Part shown: one piece after another, positions 51,308-60,484 of the stretch
Layout of the letters: every line of letters begins with the position of its first letter
How positions within the stretch are numbered: the stretch's first letter is position 1
NCBI RefSeq assembly: GCF_016756395.1
Contig: NZ_AP018365.1
Span: forward strand, 7,939,501 to 8,003,500
Reading direction: 5' to 3'
From: Streptomyces sp. SN-593
GTDB lineage: Bacteria > Actinomycetota > Actinomycetes > Streptomycetales > Streptomycetaceae
Length of the DNA: 64,000 nucleotides
Made by a program: the position numbers and the translations under genes
The notes under the pieces: model-generated
What the model was told of the DNA's origin: nothing
Seen by the model: only the letters and a program-made list of their open reading frames with translations
The model's database searches: none

Positions 51308-53692
51308 ATGGCGCGCCGGCAGGAGCCGCTGTTCACCGTGGACGGCATCGGCCGTGTGACGTCGTGGAGCGCTGCCGCGGCACGACGTTTCGCGCACGGC
51401 GAGGAGGCGGCGCTGGGACGCCCGGCGGACGCCCTGATCAGGTCGGCCGCCCTGGGGCCGGACCCGGCCGGGGGCGACCCGGGGCTGCTCGCCGTGCCGC
51501 TGGAGGAGGACGGCGCCTGGGCCCTGTACGCCCAGCCGCGCGGCCCCCAGGGCCTCGACGCCGCCATCGAGGACGCGCTGCTGCGGGCGCTGCTGTCCGA
51601 GTCGCAGCTGAGCATCGTGGTGCTGGACACGGACCTGAGGCTGGTCCGGGTCAGCATGGCCACCCAGGCGTTGCGACGCCCGGGCGCCGACATCATGGGC
51701 AAGCGCGTCGACGAGGCGTATCCCCTGGACCGCCCGCAGGAGGAACTGGCGGTGCTGGAACGGGTGCTGAGCACCGGTGAGCCGGTGTACTCCCGGCTCG
51801 TCGGCACCGCGGTGGCCGGCCGTACCGGGCGGCGGTTCTTCTCGGCCTCCGCGTTCCGGCTGAGCCGGCCGGCGGGCGAGGTCATCGGGGTCGCCGTCAC
51901 GCTCCTCGACGTCACCCGGCGGGAGCGCGACCACGTGCGCCGTCAGGCGGTGTCGCGGGTCCGCCAGGAGGTGGGGCGGTCGCTGGGCCTGGCGCGGACC
52001 TGCGAGGACCTCGCGGGCGCGCTGGTGCCGGAGTTCGCCGACATCGTGCTGGTGGCGCTGGCCGAGCAGGTGACCGCGGGGGACAACCCGCCGTCCATGC
52101 CCGCCGACCCCGCGGCGCTCCTGCTGCGGACGGTGGCGGTGCAGGGCAGGGCCGACGGGGCCGACGGGCGTAAGACAGGCGGCGCGGACCACGCCGAGGA
52201 CGGCGGACGCGGCGGAGACGGCGCAGACGGCGCAGACGCGGGGGACGCCCCGGGGATCGAGTGGATCGAGGCCGTCGGGGACATCGGCGACATCGGGGAC
52301 GTCGAGGCCGTCGAACGGGAGTCGTCCTTCGCGCAGGCGGTCACCGAGGGACGTCCGGTGCTGCGCACCACGCGCCGCGCCGCGCACCTGCTGGACCTCC
52401 CCGCCCACGACGAGATCCTGCGCGCGGCCGGCGCGCACAGCATGGTCGTGATCCCGCTGGCGGTCCGGGGCCGGCTGCTGGGACTCGCGGTCGCCGTCCG
52501 GACCGGGGACTCCGCGCGCTACCTCCGGGCGGACCTGGCGGCCGCCGAGGAGATCGGCCTGCACACCGCGCTGTGCCTGGAGAACGCCCGCCGCAGCGCG
52601 GTCGCCAGGGTGATCGCCTCCACCGTGCAGCGCCGGTTCCTGCCCGAGCGCCCCCGGTCCGCCCTCGGCGTGGAGACCGCGTTCGTGGCGTTGTCCCCGC
52701 CGTCCCGGAAGGGCGCCTGGTTCGACGTCATCCCGCTGTCCGGCGCCCGCTGCGCCCTGGCCACGGGCGAGATCGGCCGGGGCGGCACGGCCTCGCTGAC
52801 GGCGATGGGCCGGCTGCGGACCACGCTGCGCGCCCTGGCGGACCTGGAGTTGCAGCCGGACGAGGTCCTCGCCCGGCTCAGCGACACCGTGGCGGGCATC
52901 CCGTCGGACGCCGCGCTGCCCGAGGAGACCGGCGCGCTCTCCGTGGCCTGCACCTACGGCGTCTACGACCCGGCGACGAGCGTGTTCACGGTGTCCTGCG
53001 CGGGACAGCCGGCGCCCCGGGTGATCGCGCCGGACGGCGGCGTGGTCCGGCTGGGCGAGGCAGTCGGGCCGCGGCTGGGCGGCGAGGGCATGGAGCCGTT
53101 CGGCATGGTCACCCACAGCGTGCCCCACGGCGCGACGCTCCTGCTGGCCAGTGCGGACTTCGACGAAGTGCTGGACAGTGGCGGTGAGCTGCGGCAGGCG
53201 CTGCGCACCTCCGGGTCCGTCCAGGACCTCGCCAACGCGCTCTTCGTCAAACTCGCGCCGCAGCCGGGGCGGTCCGGCACCGCCATGCTCGCCCGCACCA
53301 ACCGGCTCGGCACCGACCGCACCATCGCCTGGGAACTCCCCGCGGCGGACGAGGCGGCGTCCAAGGCGCGCCGGCTCACCCGGCAATGGCTGCGCGACCG
53401 TTCCGCCACGGTGACGGCGGAGACCGTCGAGTCGGCGGAGCTGCTGGTCAGCGAGTTGGTGACCAACGCCGTCCGGTACGGCGCGCCCCCGATCACGCTG
53501 CGCCTGACCCTCAACGACGCCCTGACCGTCGAGGTGCGGGACCACCGCACCGCCACCCCCAGCATCCGGCACGCACGGGTCACCGACGAGGGAGGACGCG
53601 GCCTGCTCATCGTGTCCCACCTGTCCGGCAAGTGGGGCACCCGCCGGGTGGAGGAGGGCAAGGCGGTGTGGGCCGAGCAGTCCATGACCTGA
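51308..53692 (+). CDS. PAS-GAF-SpoIIE-HATPase protein with degenerate phosphatase motifs
   Basis: 794 residues from ATG 51308 (GAGAGGA upstream; an ATG at 51248 is possible). Domains: a short PAS-like start (FTVDGIGRVTSWSAAAARRF), a second PAS (SIVVLDTDLRLVRVSMATQA), a GAF region interrupted by an Asp/Gly-rich loop near residues 285-325, a SpoIIE-like domain, and a C-terminal HATPase with N-box SELVTNAVRYG and G-box DEGGRGLLIV. The phosphatase motifs are altered: GDW becomes GAWFDVI, VGDVxGHG becomes TGEIGRGG, and the YTDG motif becomes ASADFDE. Metal binding is thus probably lost while the anti-sigma kinase module looks intact. Likely an anti-sigma factor with an inactive phosphatase domain. 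Confidence 0.9.
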   Translation: MARRQEPLFTVDGIGRVTSWSAAAARRFAHGEEAALGRPADALIRSAALGPDPAGGDPGLLAVPLEEDGAWALYAQPRGPQGLDAAIEDALLRALLSESQLSIVVLDTDLRLVRVSMATQALRRPGADIMGKRVDEAYPLDRPQEELAVLERVLSTGEPVYSRLVGTAVAGRTGRRFFSASAFRLSRPAGEVIGVAVTLLDVTRRERDHVRRQAVSRVRQEVGRSLGLARTCEDLAGALVPEFADIVLVALAEQVTAGDNPPSMPADPAALLLRTVAVQGRADGADGRKTGGADHAEDGGRGGDGADGADAGDAPGIEWIEAVGDIGDIGDVEAVERESSFAQAVTEGRPVLRTTRRAAHLLDLPAHDEILRAAGAHSMVVIPLAVRGRLLGLAVAVRTGDSARYLRADLAAAEEIGLHTALCLENARRSAVARVIASTVQRRFLPERPRSALGVETAFVALSPPSRKGAWFDVIPLSGARCALATGEIGRGGTASLTAMGRLRTTLRALADLELQPDEVLARLSDTVAGIPSDAALPEETGALSVACTYGVYDPATSVFTVSCAGQPAPRVIAPDGGVVRLGEAVGPRLGGEGMEPFGMVTHSVPHGATLLLASADFDEVLDSGGELRQALRTSGSVQDLANALFVKLAPQPGRSGTAMLARTNRLGTDRTIAWELPAADEAASKARRLTRQWLRDRSATVTAETVESAELLVSELVTNAVRYGAPPITLRLTLNDALTVEVRDHRTATPSIRHARVTDEGGRGLLIVSHLSGKWGTRRVEEGKAVWAEQSMT

Positions 53693-54007
53693 GCGGGCCC
53701 ATGCTCCGACCGAGCCGAAAGGCAGGCGCGATGCCCGGCATGATCGTGCCTCGACGTGAGCCGTCGTACGACTCCGCCGCCGCGTCGGCCCGCGCCGCCG
53801 CCGGGGTCAGGCGTCCGGCAGGCAGCGGCACACGAGCGGCGCCGTCCCGACCAGGCGCCCGGTCCCGCAGTGCGCGGTCGAGCGGGGCGCCCGACCGCGC
53901 CCACGGGTAGGCGGATGCAGGGTCGCGGCGGCGGGGCGGGCGGGAGCCCGCGGCGGCAGGGCGGCGGCCCTCGTCGGACCCCGCATCGCGTGGTCCGCTC
54001 CTGGTCG
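53693..54007. other. Gap between PAS-SpoIIE gene and LAL gene
   Basis: A 315-base gap of ordinary GC-rich sequence. Apart from the weak small ORF at 53731-53910 nothing was recognised; no strong hairpin separates the two convergent genes. Confidence 0.35.
53731..53910 (+). CDS. Possible 59-residue basic protein
   Basis: ATG 53731 preceded by GAAAGGCAGG. The product is rich in Arg, Ala, Pro and Ser (MPGMIVPRREPSYDSAAASA). No family recognised; random high-GC frames often look like this, so support rests only on the ribosome-binding site. Confidence 0.25.
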   Translation: MPGMIVPRREPSYDSAAASARAAAGVRRPAGSGTRAAPSRPGARSRSARSSGAPDRAHG

Positions 54008-56989
54008 TCAGTCGAGCTGCGCGAGCAGATCGGTGGCGTAGTCGCACAGGGCCGAACGGTGGGGGCTCCCGGTCTTCGCGATGAGGTTGGCGACGTGCTT
54101 CTCCACCGTCCGCGGCGAGATGTACAGCCGCTCGGCGATCTCCTGGTTGCCCAGGCGCGGCGCGAGGAGCACGAACACCTCGTACTCGCGCGCGGTCAGG
54201 CCCTGGCTGCGCAGCGGGGCCGGGACGCCCGGGGTGCCGTGGCGCCGCTGCCGGACCGTCGCACCCGCCCGGCGCAGCAGGTCGCGGCAACTGTTGGCCA
54301 CGGCCGGCACGCCCGCGCCGTGGAAGTACTCCTCGGCGTCGCGCAGCCAGCCCACCGGATCGCCCCAGCCGTCGGCCAGTGCCACCGGCGCCACCAGCCG
54401 CTGGCCGAGCCGGCGGGCCATCAGGAACGGCTCGCCCGCCTCCCGCGCCTGCGCCACCGCGGCCTCCGCCCGCGCCCCACGGCCGGCCCGGCCCTCGTGC
54501 ACCGCGAAGGCGAGCCGCTCGAACTGCCGGTTCCACGGCAGCGCCGCGTTGGGGTCGGCCGCGATCGCCGCGTGCTCGTCGGGATCCGCCTGCCCGGTCA
54601 GCGCGCGCAGCAGCGGGCGCAGTCCGTAGCGGCCGTTGAGGTAGTGGACGGAAGGGTTCCCCTGCTCCCAGGCGAACGCCTCGTCGAGTTCGCGCAGCGC
54701 CCGGTCGTGGTCCTCCTCCAGCAGCGCGCAGATGGCGCGGCTGCCGAACGCCTGCGGCGACTGGAGCGACTGCTCACCGCCCCAGCGGCGGAACTCGGCC
54801 AGTTCCTGCTCCATCTGCCGGCGCCTCCCCTGGTGGGCGGCCAGCGCCACCCGGGTGAGCAGCACGAACTGGTGGTTGTCGGCGTCCCTGAGCCGGGCGG
54901 TGCCCTCGGCGCAGCGGTCCGCCAGCTCCCGGGCCCCGGTGTAGTCGCCGCGCAGCACCTGCTGCATGGCCATGGTCGCCTCGGCCCGGTACATCAGGGC
55001 CAGCGCGCCGTGGCCGAGGGCGGCGCGGTGGGCCCGCTCCAGCCGGGCGGAGGAGCCGGTGCACATGAAGTCGTTGACGCCCAGCCACATCAGGGTGTCG
55101 AGCTGCCACGCGGTCAACCGGTGCTCGTTGGCGAGCACGAGGCACTTCTCCAGGTAGGAGTCGGACTGCTCGAAGCCGTGCCGGCGCGCGAGCACCGCGA
55201 GCAACTGCCACGCCTGGCAGCCGATCTCCGGGAGTCCCGCGCGCTCGGCGCCGTCCGCGGCCTGCCGGGCCAGCCGCTCCGCCTCATGGGTGCGGTCACC
55301 GGCGTGCTCCCGCACCCCGGAGAGGATCAGGTGGGCCTCGACCATCTTGACCGCCGGCCCCAGCGCCGCTCCGGCCGCCGGCCCGTCGCCGTCGGGTACC
55401 AGCCGCAGCAACTGGCGGACCCGGCGGACCCGCTCGGCGGCGTCCTCGAACCGCGCGGCCGTCACGGCCGCCCACGCGATGCGGGCCTGGAGGGTGGCCG
55501 CCCGGACCGCGTCCAGCGCGCCCGGACCGGCGTCCGGCAGCTCGTCGGCCAGCGCGCAGGCCCGGTCGAGCTGGCCGTTCTCCGCCAGCGTGAACACCAA
55601 CTGCTCCACCAACGGCGCCCGTTCGGCGGCCCGGTCCGGGCCGGGCAGCAGGTCGAGGGCGCGTTCGAGCAGGGACACGGCGGAGTTGACGGCGCCGCCG
55701 GCCTGCGCGGACCGGCCGGCCTCGGCGAAGCGCAGCGCGGCGGCCCGGGCGTCTCCGGCCGTCTCCCGCAGGGAGGCGACCAGGACGCACCACTCGCCCG
55801 GCAGCCCCGGGTGCGCCCGCTCGATCGCGTCGGCGCCCCGGGCGGCTATCGCGGCGCGCTCGGCGGGCACGAGCGCGGCGACCAGGGCCTCGGCGGTCAG
55901 CGCGTGCCGGAACTCGTACCAGTCGCCCACCGGACGGCTGGGGGAGATGAGGTGGGCGTCCATGCCGGCCCGCAGGTGGACCAGCAGGTCGCGGTCCGGC
56001 AGCCCGCTGACCGCCTGGAGGACGGCCAGCGAGAAGCGGCGGCCGAGGACCGCGGCGCTGTCGAGCAGGGCCCGGCCGTCCGGGCTGAGCCGGGCGGAGC
56101 GCTGGGAGACGCTGTGCACCACGGTGCGGGGGACATCGATGTCCAGATCGCCGCAGACGTGCCAGGCGCCGCCCGGTCCGCGGCGCAGCACGTCCGCGGT
56201 GATCATGCCGCTCAGCAGCTCCTCGACGACGAACGGGTTGCCGTCGGCGTCCCTGGTCAGCCGGTCGACCACCTCCTGGGGCAGCACGGCCGCCGTGTCG
56301 TGGGGAGGCGATCCGGTGGCCGCCAGCGCGGCCTCGGCCATCGCCCGCACCTCCTCGCCGCCCAGCGGGCGCGGTTCGCTGAGGATCGCGGACCGGCGCT
56401 GGGCGGCCTGCCGGGCCAACTGCTCGGCCGGCCCCGGCTCCGGGCGGAGGGTGGCCAGCAGGAAGATCGGCTGCCCCCGGAGGTTGTCGCACAGGTACTC
56501 GATCAGGGCCAGCGTCTCGGTGTCGGCGTCGTGCAGGTCCTCCAGGACCAGCAGGCAGCCGGGCTGCCGGTGCTGCGTCAGGTCCCGTCCGATGGTGACC
56601 AGCAGCCGCAGCATCGCCTCGGCGGTCTCCACCGGCGAGGCCGGCACGCCCGCATGGCCGGCGGCGCGCCACTCGGGCAGCAGCCCGCCCAACGCCGACC
56701 GGTACGGGGCGAGTTCCTCCGGCTCGGGGAGGCCGCCGAGGCGGACGAACGACAGCAGGGCCTCGGCGATCGGACGGAACGGGGTGGCGGCCGCGCCGCC
56801 GGTGGCGCCGGACCGCCCGCGCAGCACCGCGAGGCCGCGGGTGAACGCGCGGAACGCGCACTCCGCGGCCAGTCGCGACTTGCCGATCCCGGCCTCGCCG
56901 AGCAGGAACACCGCCCGGCCGTCCCCGTCACGAGCGGCGGCGAGACCCTCGTCGAGCACGGCGAGTTCGGCGCCGCGCCCGATCACCAT
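54008..56989 (-). CDS. LAL-type (large ATP-binding LuxR) regulator
   Basis: About 993 residues from ATG 56987-56989; a TTG at 57008-57010 adds seven. An N-terminal AAA-type ATPase has Walker A LLGEAGIGKSRLAAE and Walker B-like CLLVLEDLHDAD. A long helical TPR-like middle follows, and a C-terminal LuxR HTH (LTAREYEVFVLLAPRLGNQE; LYISPRTVEKHVANLIAKTG). It is the last gene of a minus-strand group LanM, precursor, LAL, so it is probably the pathway activator. The start codon lies within a palindrome (ATCACCATTGGTGAT, 56982-56996). Its C-terminal half is closely similar to the separate LuxR protein at 60949-62400. Confidence 0.92.
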   Translation of the reverse strand: MVIGRGAELAVLDEGLAAARDGDGRAVFLLGEAGIGKSRLAAECAFRAFTRGLAVLRGRSGATGGAAATPFRPIAEALLSFVRLGGLPEPEELAPYRSALGGLLPEWRAAGHAGVPASPVETAEAMLRLLVTIGRDLTQHRQPGCLLVLEDLHDADTETLALIEYLCDNLRGQPIFLLATLRPEPGPAEQLARQAAQRRSAILSEPRPLGGEEVRAMAEAALAATGSPPHDTAAVLPQEVVDRLTRDADGNPFVVEELLSGMITADVLRRGPGGAWHVCGDLDIDVPRTVVHSVSQRSARLSPDGRALLDSAAVLGRRFSLAVLQAVSGLPDRDLLVHLRAGMDAHLISPSRPVGDWYEFRHALTAEALVAALVPAERAAIAARGADAIERAHPGLPGEWCVLVASLRETAGDARAAALRFAEAGRSAQAGGAVNSAVSLLERALDLLPGPDRAAERAPLVEQLVFTLAENGQLDRACALADELPDAGPGALDAVRAATLQARIAWAAVTAARFEDAAERVRRVRQLLRLVPDGDGPAAGAALGPAVKMVEAHLILSGVREHAGDRTHEAERLARQAADGAERAGLPEIGCQAWQLLAVLARRHGFEQSDSYLEKCLVLANEHRLTAWQLDTLMWLGVNDFMCTGSSARLERAHRAALGHGALALMYRAEATMAMQQVLRGDYTGARELADRCAEGTARLRDADNHQFVLLTRVALAAHQGRRRQMEQELAEFRRWGGEQSLQSPQAFGSRAICALLEEDHDRALRELDEAFAWEQGNPSVHYLNGRYGLRPLLRALTGQADPDEHAAIAADPNAALPWNRQFERLAFAVHEGRAGRGARAEAAVAQAREAGEPFLMARRLGQRLVAPVALADGWGDPVGWLRDAEEYFHGAGVPAVANSCRDLLRRAGATVRQRRHGTPGVPAPLRSQGLTAREYEVFVLLAPRLGNQEIAERLYISPRTVEKHVANLIAKTGSPHRSALCDYATDLLAQLD

Positions 56990-56996
56990 TGGTGAT
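56982..56996. promoter_or_regulatory. Palindrome overlapping the LAL start
   Basis: ATCACCATTGGTGAT has perfect 7-base arms around one central base pair mismatch-free core ACCAaTGGT on the minus strand. It overlaps the likely start codon, so it may affect translation or mark an internal promoter. Confidence 0.35.
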
Positions 56997-57064
56997 GTGA
57001 TGAGCACCAACGGAGGGTATCCCCGGCCCGGGTCATCTGCCAGGGGCGGGAGGGCTCCCGCGCC

Positions 57065-57283
57065 TCAGTACCCGCCCGTGTCGCCCCAGGAGGTGAGGGT
57101 CAGGGAGTAGGTGGGGAAGTGGTCCGGGTCCTCTCCCGTCGAGGCGAGCCCGGCCAGCAGTTGGGCGCGGCGGCCGACGACCGCGCCGGTGCCCAGGCGG
57201 ATGCTCCCCGCCGGGTGGGCGGCGGCCGCCCCGGCCCGGGCCGTCGGGTTCTTCCACGCGTTGACCAGGGGGTTGTCGCTCAT
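57065..57283 (-). CDS. Mersacidin-type lanthipeptide precursor lacking cysteine
   Basis: 72 residues from ATG 57281-57283, with AAGGAAGAGAG upstream. The leader resembles class II mersacidin/lichenicidin-family leaders: PLVNAWKNPTARAG (AWKxPxxR) and AHPAGSIRLG. The C-terminal part is ASTGEDPDHFPTYSLTLTSW then GDTGGY. It offers eight Ser/Thr after residue 47 but the whole peptide has no Cys, checked codon by codon on the minus strand from 57065. The LanM gene ends 49 bases upstream, and the LAL gene follows downstream. Product likely a dehydrated linear peptide, or one crosslinked by something other than its own Cys (inference). Confidence 0.82.
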   Translation of the reverse strand: MSDNPLVNAWKNPTARAGAAAAHPAGSIRLGTGAVVGRRAQLLAGLASTGEDPDHFPTYSLTLTSWGDTGGY

Positions 57284-57332
57284 CGGATGCTCTCTTCCTT
57301 GTGGAGGACGGGGTGGGGGGTAACGGGGCCGG

Positions 57333-60300
57333 CTACCGCAGCAGCAGCACCGACGGGACACGGGAGGCGAAGCCGAGTTGCAGCAACTCGTGTCCGATGC
57401 CGGCCAGACCGGTCAGCAGCCCCGGACTGCTGACCGCGTCGGGCGTCCCGCACCGCGGGCCGAACCGGTCCAGCGCGGCCAGCAGCGCGGCCGCGCGGGG
57501 CAGGGCCGTGCCGGGTTCGGCGCGGCCCGCGCCGGTCGCCGCGAGGAGGAGGTCAAGGGCGCCCGCCTCCCCGTGGCACAGACAGTGGTCACCTGCGGTC
57601 GGAGCTGCGGAGCGCTCGACCACGACGTCGAGCAGCTTAGCCAACTCCGGTACGTCCGCCGCGAGCGCACTGTCGGCGACCGCCAGCGCGGTGCCCGACG
57701 GCCCGTCGCACCAGCCGGTCCCGACCGGCTGCGCCGCGCACCGCGCGGCGGCGGTGCGCAGCGCCGCCAGGCCGGCCGCCGCGTGATCGCGACCGCCGCC
57801 GGCCGCGGCGAACCGCAGCAGGGCCCACCCGACGCCGGCGGCGCCGGTGCCGAAACCGCCGGCCGGCAGCTCGTCGGGCGCGCGGGCGGCGAGCCGGTCG
57901 GCGCAGGCGCGCGCGGCGCGGCCGGCCGCGGCCGAGCCGGTGGCCCGCTGCACCGCGAGCATCGCCGCCAGGCAGCCCGCGTCGCCGTCCAGGACGCTCG
58001 GCTGCGGGTCGTCGCCGGCCGCGGCCGCGGCCAGGTCCACCGCGGCGGCGGTCCAGCCGGCGATCTCCGCGTCGTCCAGCAGCGTGGCGAGCCGGCCGAG
58101 CGCGTAGGCGATCCCCCCGAGGCCGGCGAAACCCGCGCCGACGGCGGGCAGGTCGGCCGGCCGGCCCGCCAGCGCGGTGAGCAGGTCCGGTAGCGGGGTC
58201 AGCGCGCGCCGCGCGACCGAGGTGTACCGCTCGGTGCCGGTGAGGGCGGCGAGCTGCGCCAGGAAGAGCGCCGTGCCGCAGTAGCCGTGCGGCAGGCCGG
58301 CGCCCTGCGGCTGGACCGCCCAGATCCGGTCGTCGAGGGGTTCCAGGCACAGCCAGTTCACGCGCCGGCCGTCGTCCTGCGCGCGGGCCAGGATACGGTC
58401 GGCGATCCCGCAGGCGGCGGCCAGCAGCCGTTCGGCGTCGGGCACGGTGGCGGCCGGTACGCCGTGCGGCGGTACCGCGGCGCGGGGCGCGTCGTGGCGC
58501 CGCCGCGTGGCGAGCGTCGCGCGGATCACCCACTCCTGGTCGAAGCGGTCCGTCTCGCCCATCGCCGCGATCCGGCGTTCGGCCCGGGCCAGACCGCCCT
58601 CGGCGACCAGGCCGTCCGCCGTCAGCGGGCCGACCATCAGGCCCGCCGTCCCGGGGGAGCAGGCGGCCACGGGGACGTCGCCGGCCCACAGTTCGGCCAG
58701 TTCGGCGCTCGCCAGCGCGCGCGCCCCCGGGCCGTCGGCCGCGTCACGCCACAGGACGTCGAAGAGCCGCTCCCGGTCGAGCGCCTCGCGCAGCACGTCG
58801 GGGTGGGTGGACTCGTCCAGCAGGTTCGCGTACCACCGGGTGGGACGGAGCACCGCCCGCGTCACGTCCCGGGTGAAGCGGGACAGCAGGCCGCCGGGGC
58901 CGGTGAGTTCCGCGCGGTGGCCGGCGATCGCGTCGTACCCCGCCCGGAAGCCGGCGACGAGCAGGTCCACGTGGGCGGCGGGGTCGGCCTCCGCGTCGCG
59001 CAGCAGCGGCCGGTTGGCCGAGCCGCGGAACGTCCCCACGGTCCGGATCAGGTGCATCTCGTCCGTCCCGGGCGCCGACCACCCGGTCACCTCCTCGGGC
59101 AGCGGGGTGTCCCGGTCGCCGCCGAGGCCCGAGACGTCCAGGACGCCGTGCTCGCCCACGAGGAAGAACGGCAGCAGTGCGGTCCGCGCGACCGACGCGG
59201 TCAGCACCGCCTGCGCCGGGTCCCCGCCGCCGGGCAGGTGCAGGTCGGGGTGGAAGAGCGTCTCCAGGTCGACCAGGACGGGCTGGTCCGCACAGGCGAT
59301 CAGGTTCTCGAAGTGCATGTCGGTGGCGCCGAGGGCGTGGACCAGCGCCAGCAGCGCGCCGAGCCGCCAGTAGAACCGCCCCACCTCGGCCGGGCCCGTG
59401 CACGGCGCGGTCGCGGCGTACTCGATCCAGCCGTAGCCAGGCCGTTCGAGCACGGCCAGCCGGCGCAGCCCCAGGCCGGGCAGCCGGGAGTTGAACCAGC
59501 GGACGGTGTCGTTGAAGTGCGCGTGCACGGCGACCGGGCGGGGCTTGAACACCACGCGCCCGCCGTGCTCGAAGGACAGCACCGCGACCGCCCGGCCGCC
59601 CTGGTGGCGGTCGCCGGCGCCCATGTCCACCGCGACGAGCCGGCCGGGGTCGGTGCCCGCGAGGGGACCGGCGACCAGCGCGCTCCGGTCGCCGGCGAAG
59701 CGCCGCAGCAGTTCCTCCCACGTCTCCACGGCCTGGTCGCAGCACTGCGCGAGCAGCCGGGCCAGCACCGGGTACTCGGTGACCAGCGCGTGCAGCCCGG
59801 GCCGCGCCGAGGTCTGCCGGACGAAGTCGCGGAACCGCTGTTCCGGGGTGCTGCCGCACAACCGGCCGCGCACGCGGAGCACGTTGAGTTCGAGCACCAG
59901 GGTCCGGCGGGCGATGCGTACGAGGGCCCGGCTCAACTGGTCGGCGAAGCAGCCGCGGACGGCGGCGAGGTCGGCGATGTCCGCGAGTCCGGCGAGGTCC
60001 GCGAGGCCGGCCGGGCGGGCGGGGCCGTCGGTGCGGTCGGTGCGGTCGGCGCCGCCAGGTCTGTCGGGGCCGAGCCCTTCGACGGCCCGCAGCAGCCGCT
60101 CGTCCGCCGTGTCGGTGAACGGCGCGAGCACCGCGGCGAAGCCCTCCGACCACGAGTCCCCGGCGGGCGGCGGCGGATCGAGCGGGGCGCGCGCCAGCGC
60201 CTGCTCGACAGTAGTGGCCCAGCCTGGCCTGCCGATCCGCCCGGCCAGGGCCGCGGGCTCCTCGGCGAGCAGGGCGCGCAAGCCGCCCTCGTCCAGCCCG

Positions 60301-60452
60301 GTGTCCGCCAGGCGGGCCCGCAGCAGCGCGGGCGAGGAGTAGTCGGACTGCCAACTCTCCGTCAGACTGGTGGCGTTGACGGGCTCCGGGGGTGGCGGCA
60401 GCCGCTCGGCCAGGGCCACGCCGCCGACCCACCATGTCTGCGGATCGATCAC
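57333..60452 (-). CDS. lanM: Class II lanthipeptide synthetase LanM
   Basis: About 1039 residues from GTG 60450-60452 (AGGA upstream; a GTG at 60480-60482 adds ten). Bifunctional: an N-terminal dehydratase phosphorylates and eliminates Ser/Thr, and a C-terminal LanC-like domain adds Cys thiols. Dehydratase motifs: VFKPRPVAVHAHFNDTVRWF, HALGATDMHFENLIA and VLVDLETLFHP. Cyclase zinc ligands are all present: Cys near 915 in GTGWCDG and Cys959-His960 in HCLCHGEAG. The protein ends LLQLGFASRVPSVLLLR. Nothing suggests inactivation, which makes the Cys-free precursor immediately downstream surprising. Confidence 0.95.
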   Translation of the reverse strand: MIDPQTWWVGGVALAERLPPPPEPVNATSLTESWQSDYSSPALLRARLADTGLDEGGLRALLAEEPAALAGRIGRPGWATTVEQALARAPLDPPPPAGDSWSEGFAAVLAPFTDTADERLLRAVEGLGPDRPGGADRTDRTDGPARPAGLADLAGLADIADLAAVRGCFADQLSRALVRIARRTLVLELNVLRVRGRLCGSTPEQRFRDFVRQTSARPGLHALVTEYPVLARLLAQCCDQAVETWEELLRRFAGDRSALVAGPLAGTDPGRLVAVDMGAGDRHQGGRAVAVLSFEHGGRVVFKPRPVAVHAHFNDTVRWFNSRLPGLGLRRLAVLERPGYGWIEYAATAPCTGPAEVGRFYWRLGALLALVHALGATDMHFENLIACADQPVLVDLETLFHPDLHLPGGGDPAQAVLTASVARTALLPFFLVGEHGVLDVSGLGGDRDTPLPEEVTGWSAPGTDEMHLIRTVGTFRGSANRPLLRDAEADPAAHVDLLVAGFRAGYDAIAGHRAELTGPGGLLSRFTRDVTRAVLRPTRWYANLLDESTHPDVLREALDRERLFDVLWRDAADGPGARALASAELAELWAGDVPVAACSPGTAGLMVGPLTADGLVAEGGLARAERRIAAMGETDRFDQEWVIRATLATRRRHDAPRAAVPPHGVPAATVPDAERLLAAACGIADRILARAQDDGRRVNWLCLEPLDDRIWAVQPQGAGLPHGYCGTALFLAQLAALTGTERYTSVARRALTPLPDLLTALAGRPADLPAVGAGFAGLGGIAYALGRLATLLDDAEIAGWTAAAVDLAAAAAGDDPQPSVLDGDAGCLAAMLAVQRATGSAAAGRAARACADRLAARAPDELPAGGFGTGAAGVGWALLRFAAAGGGRDHAAAGLAALRTAAARCAAQPVGTGWCDGPSGTALAVADSALAADVPELAKLLDVVVERSAAPTAGDHCLCHGEAGALDLLLAATGAGRAEPGTALPRAAALLAALDRFGPRCGTPDAVSSPGLLTGLAGIGHELLQLGFASRVPSVLLLR

Positions 60453-60484
60453 GCCCGCGATCCTGCCACCAGCGCCTCGCACCT

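Noticed and set aside
57004..57064. Possibility that the lanthipeptide precursor was truncated and its Cys lies just past the stop
   Set aside because: Reading in frame past the TGA gives no Cys codon before the LAL start.
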